DNA of 64,000 nucleotides from JAZRUY01 sp045598845. Lineage in GTDB: Bacteria; Verrucomicrobiota; Lentisphaeria; Victivallales; Victivallaceae. Position 1 is the stretch's first letter, and each line of letters opens with the position of its first letter. The DNA lies in assembly GCA_045598845.1 (NCBI GenBank), contig JAZRUY010000034.1:1-64000 (forward strand), given 5' to 3'. The notes beneath the pieces were generated by a model. That model searched no databases, was not told the DNA's origin, and saw only the letters and a program-made list of their open reading frames with translations. A program made the translations under genes and the position numbers. Below are positions 61,571 to 64,000 of this stretch, in pieces.

Positions 61571-62403
61571 AAATCTTCTTCCTCTTTTTGCGCGGTTCCT
61601 CGCATGCACAAGGCGGCTAAGGCGGCATCGCCCGGCATTATACCGCGATTCCCGCTGCGGATAAATTCTACAAAGTGCGTTATTTCCGGGAAATGCAGTT
61701 TTTCATGTCCGGTTATCTCGTCCAGCGCATTACTGCTGTTAAGCCCGTGGAAAAAATATATTTTAATAGCGGTTCGGATAGCGTTGCGCAGTTCAGGGGA
61801 AAATCCCGCGCGGCGCATTCCGATGGTGTTCGGACCGCAAATACATCCGTTTTCGGCCAGCATGCAAAACGGCGGAATATCCTGCCGTACCAGTGTACGC
61901 GCTCCTATCATTGCCAGTGAGCCTATCCGGCAGAACTGGTGAATCAGAATATATCCGGACAGTACTGCGCCGTCCTCAATAATTACATGCCCTGAAACTG
62001 CCGTCTGATTGGCGATGGTAACACGGTTTCCCACGTTGCAATCATGCCCGAGATGCACAAATGCCATAAGAAGAGTACTGTCTCCGACACGGGTTACTCC
62101 GCCTTCAAACGGTGAACGATGAACGGTAACATATTCGCGGACTACCGTATTGCATCCTATTTCTGTGCGCGATTTTATTCCGTGATGAAACCGGTGATCC
62201 TGCGGTTCTTCCCCTATCAAGGCTCCCATATATATGCTGGTACCGCTTCCTATTGTAGTATACGGAGCGATTTTTACATGAGTATCAATACGGCAACCGT
62301 CTCCGATACGGCAGTTATGCCCGATAACTGAATACGGCCCTATTTCAACTCCGGAGCCTATTTCAGCGTCAGAACTGATTACCGCAGTAGGATGAATCGC
62401 CAT
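61567..62403 (-). CDS. lpxA: UDP-N-acetylglucosamine O-acyltransferase
   Basis: The 278-residue left-handed beta-helix enzyme starts MAIHPTAVISSDAEIGSGVE. The catalytic His lies in FVHLGHDCNVGN (E. coli His125), and IGEEPQD matches the substrate Gln region. At the acyl-chain ruler position (E. coli Gly173, in MVGGCSG) this protein has Ala (MIGARTL), by my alignment. LpxA performs the first lipid A step. ATG 62403 was chosen over TTG 62409 because GAGG lies 9 bases upstream. pyrH is 12 bases upstream, and a Gfo/Idh/MocA gene is divergent. Confidence 0.95.
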   Translation of the reverse strand: MAIHPTAVISSDAEIGSGVEIGPYSVIGHNCRIGDGCRIDTHVKIAPYTTIGSGTSIYMGALIGEEPQDHRFHHGIKSRTEIGCNTVVREYVTVHRSPFEGGVTRVGDSTLLMAFVHLGHDCNVGNRVTIANQTAVSGHVIIEDGAVLSGYILIHQFCRIGSLAMIGARTLVRQDIPPFCMLAENGCICGPNTIGMRRAGFSPELRNAIRTAIKIYFFHGLNSSNALDEITGHEKLHFPEITHFVEFIRSGNRGIMPGDAALAALCMRGTAQKEEEDL

Positions 62404-62415
62404 CTTCAAAATCCT

Positions 62416-63141
62416 CTAATTGCTTTCCGAAACCAAAGTTCCGGCGCTGAAATCGCCGTGCAGAACTTTATTTAAAGCCTGCTTATCGGAAAAGTTAAAT
62501 ACGATAATCGGCATGGAGTTGTCACGGCACATGGAAAATGCGGTTGAGTCCATCACATTGAGTCTTCTACTGATGGCTTCGTCGAAAGAAAGGTGTTCAA
62601 AACGTTTAGCGGACGGATCCTTGAACGGGTCAGCGGTGTATATGCCGTCCACTTTTGTCGCTTTCAGAATCACTTCACAGCCGCATTCCAGCGCGCGCAA
62701 AGCCGCCGTGGTGTCGGTAGTGAAAAACGGGCTGCCTGTTCCGCCCGCGAAAATTACCGGTCGTCCTGTGTTCAGTGCGGCGAAGGTCAATTCCCGATCG
62801 AAACGCGGCGCAATCGGCTCCATCCCCACAGAACATTGTACGAGGGCGTCTATTCCGTCTGCCCGGAAGAAATCCCGTAGGCAAAGCGCATTCATTACGG
62901 TGGCCAGCATACCCATTTTATCCGCATTGACACGGTCGAAATCTTCGGACCCCATCACTCCGCGCCAGATATTTCCCGCTCCTACTACCAATACCACCTG
63001 GATACCGTGTTTAACAACATCCGCGACTCTTCCTGTTACCGAGCGTATTGCTTCGGCATCATATCCGTGTGTTTTTTCTCCTTTGAGCGCTTCACCGCTT
63101 ATCTTGAGCAAAACCCGTTTGAATTTGAATTCGCTGCCCAT
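62416..63141 (-). CDS. pyrH: UMP kinase
   Basis: The 241-residue amino-acid-kinase-fold enzyme phosphorylates UMP to UDP. It shows RVLLKISGEALKGEK, VVLVVGAGNIWRGV, DKMGMLATVMNAL, VIFAGGTGSPFFTTDTTAAL, ILKATKVDGIYTADPFKDP and VMDSTAFSMC. ATG 63141 (M-G-S-E-F) was chosen over TTG 63150 because GGGAG lies 9 bases upstream. It leads the minus-strand run pyrH-lpxA-lipoprotein-CBM9. frr, its usual neighbour, is absent. Confidence 0.96.
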   Translation of the reverse strand: MGSEFKFKRVLLKISGEALKGEKTHGYDAEAIRSVTGRVADVVKHGIQVVLVVGAGNIWRGVMGSEDFDRVNADKMGMLATVMNALCLRDFFRADGIDALVQCSVGMEPIAPRFDRELTFAALNTGRPVIFAGGTGSPFFTTDTTAALRALECGCEVILKATKVDGIYTADPFKDPSAKRFEHLSFDEAISRRLNVMDSTAFSMCRDNSMPIIVFNFSDKQALNKVLHGDFSAGTLVSESN

Positions 63142-63340
63142 GACCGTCAACTCCCGGTTTTAGATTTGACTTTGATTTGTACGAATATATCATTTCAGCG
63201 GTTTTTTTGCTATTTATGAAGATTCTTCTCAATGCATTTCCAGTCAAATATATGTATATTACTGTTGTGACAACAACGGATGGAGATATGTTCCTCGGTT
63301 AAGTCGGAGGATTGCGGAATAATTTAAAGGCGGTGACAAT

Positions 63341-64000
63341 ATGTGCGATGTACCCAAAATAAAAATCGGAGTTATCGGTGTGGGGGCGCTCGGCCGGCAT
63401 CATGCCAGGTTATATGCGCAGAATTCCGGATGCGATGTGGTAGGCATATTTGATGTATCCAAAGAAAACGCCGCGAAGGTAGGCGGTGAATTCGGTTTAA
63501 ATGTTTTTGATGATTGGCGGAACCTGGCGGAGAGATGCGAGGCATTCAGCGTGGCGGTGCCGGCCAATTATCATGCGTCAACCGTATTGCCTCTGCTTGA
63601 AATGGGTAAGCATGTACTGGTGGAAAAACCGATTGAAGCCAAAGTTGATTTGGCTGAACAGATGGTTGAAACGGCCGCCCGCAACCATGTAATACTCGGG
63701 GTGGGGCATGTCGAACGTTTCAATCCGGCGATGGATTTTCTGGAAAAATATCGCGCCTGCACTCGGTTTGTGGAAGCGCACCGCCTGGCCAAGTACCCTC
63801 CACCGCGCCCTGGATTGCCGCGCCGCGGCACGGAGGTTAGCGTAATTCTTGATTTGATGATACACGATATTGATTTAGTGCTTACAATGATAGATTCCGA
63901 AGTGGAACGGTTCGATGTCGTCGGAATACCGGTTCTGAGTGGTTCCGAGGATATTGTGAATGCCAGAATAAAATTTGCCAACGGCAGTTGCGCCAGCCTG
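63341..64000 (+). CDS. Gfo/Idh/MocA oxidoreductase (GnnA-like), cut by window end
   Basis: The first 220 residues are in the window. The NAD(P)-binding N-terminus reads KIKIGVIGVGALGRHHARLY, with VAVPANYHASTVLPLLEMGK, HVLVEKPIEA, VGHVERFNPAMDFL and DLMIHDIDLVLTM. The last two blocks resemble the oxidoreductases (GnnA type, UDP-GlcNAc 3-dehydrogenase) found in lpx loci of many Gram-negatives. It is divergent from pyrH-lpxA. The 199-base spacer holds no gene. ATG 63341 is followed by M-C-D-V-P-K-I-K. The exact substrate cannot be proven from the fragment. Confidence 0.85.
   Translation, partial: MCDVPKIKIGVIGVGALGRHHARLYAQNSGCDVVGIFDVSKENAAKVGGEFGLNVFDDWRNLAERCEAFSVAVPANYHASTVLPLLEMGKHVLVEKPIEAKVDLAEQMVETAARNHVILGVGHVERFNPAMDFLEKYRACTRFVEAHRLAKYPPPRPGLPRRGTEVSVILDLMIHDIDLVLTMIDSEVERFDVVGIPVLSGSEDIVNARIKFANGSCASL

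Overview
The window looks like a chromosomal segment of a Gram-negative (LPS-bearing) bacterium of the PVC group, most likely Lentisphaerota (Victivallis-like). This is an inference from two things: pseudopilins that combine an [28 protein letters not shown] leader/helix with a C-terminal H-X9-DG motif, which these phyla carry in expanded numbers, and a full complement of LPS genes (lpxA, lpxD, msbA-like, lptD, gmhA, hldD). The DNA is GC-rich, with a more AT-rich section around 25-31 kb. I found no rRNA, tRNA, CRISPR array, phage or insertion sequence.

Layout. 1-5.5 kb: an array of H-X9-DG pseudopilin genes alternating with polytopic GT-C-like membrane proteins, with duplicated 3' ends, one pseudopilin copy lacking its leader, and a fragment of a third membrane-protein gene. 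5.5-9.4 kb (minus): tcdA, a TatD-family hydrolase, ruvC, yebC, rpe and a small lipoprotein. 9.6-11.4 kb (plus): panB-panE. 11.4-15.1 kb (minus): prc-mcsA-mcsB, where McsB has lost its nucleotide-binding arginines. 15.2-17.2 kb (minus): radC and an RNA uracil methyltransferase. 17.4-26.4 kb (plus): DegT aminotransferase, MsbA-type ABC exporter, murC, guaB, ompH/skp-like, lpxD, a Sel1-repeat protein. 26.4-28.5 kb (minus): dnaN-recF, next to a 458-bp AT-rich region that is a candidate replication origin. 29-33.6 kb (plus): gmhA, uppS, cdsA, an Lrp/AsnC regulator with an aminotransferase, and a secreted unknown. 33.6-41.3 kb (minus): ECF sigma factor with a membrane partner, mutT-like, pyrD-pyrK, a metallo-beta-lactamase-fold hydrolase, and a 1275-residue DUF3857/transglutaminase tandem protein. 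41.5-49 kb (plus): a 33-residue basic protein, a secreted unknown, acyltransferase-lptD-hldD-rsmB. 49-52.6 kb (minus): V-type ATPase subunits K and I with proA. 52.9-59.7 kb (plus): thiI, two PilB/GspE ATPases, PilC/GspF and coaX. 59.7-63.1 kb (minus): CBM9-like protein, solute-binding lipoprotein, lpxA, pyrH. The window ends inside a Gfo/Idh/MocA oxidoreductase gene.

How the parts fit. Envelope biogenesis dominates: lipid A (lpxA, lpxD, and a possible GnnA/GnnB pair for 3-amino-GlcNAc), heptose (gmhA, hldD), LPS export (msbA-like, lptD), peptidoglycan precursors (murC, uppS), phospholipid (cdsA, acyltransferase) and periplasmic quality control (prc, Skp-like). The PilB/PilB/PilC block is a plausible assembly motor for the pseudopilins at the left end. 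CoA synthesis is represented by panB, panE and coaX, and pyrimidine synthesis by pyrD, pyrK and pyrH. The most interesting points are the pseudopilin/GT-C array with its pilS-like headless copy, the apparent pseudo-arginine kinase, the duplicated transglutaminase protein whose second active site is lost, the candidate oriC, and the separated gnnA/gnnB-like genes. All identifications were made by reading the sequence; no database search was run.
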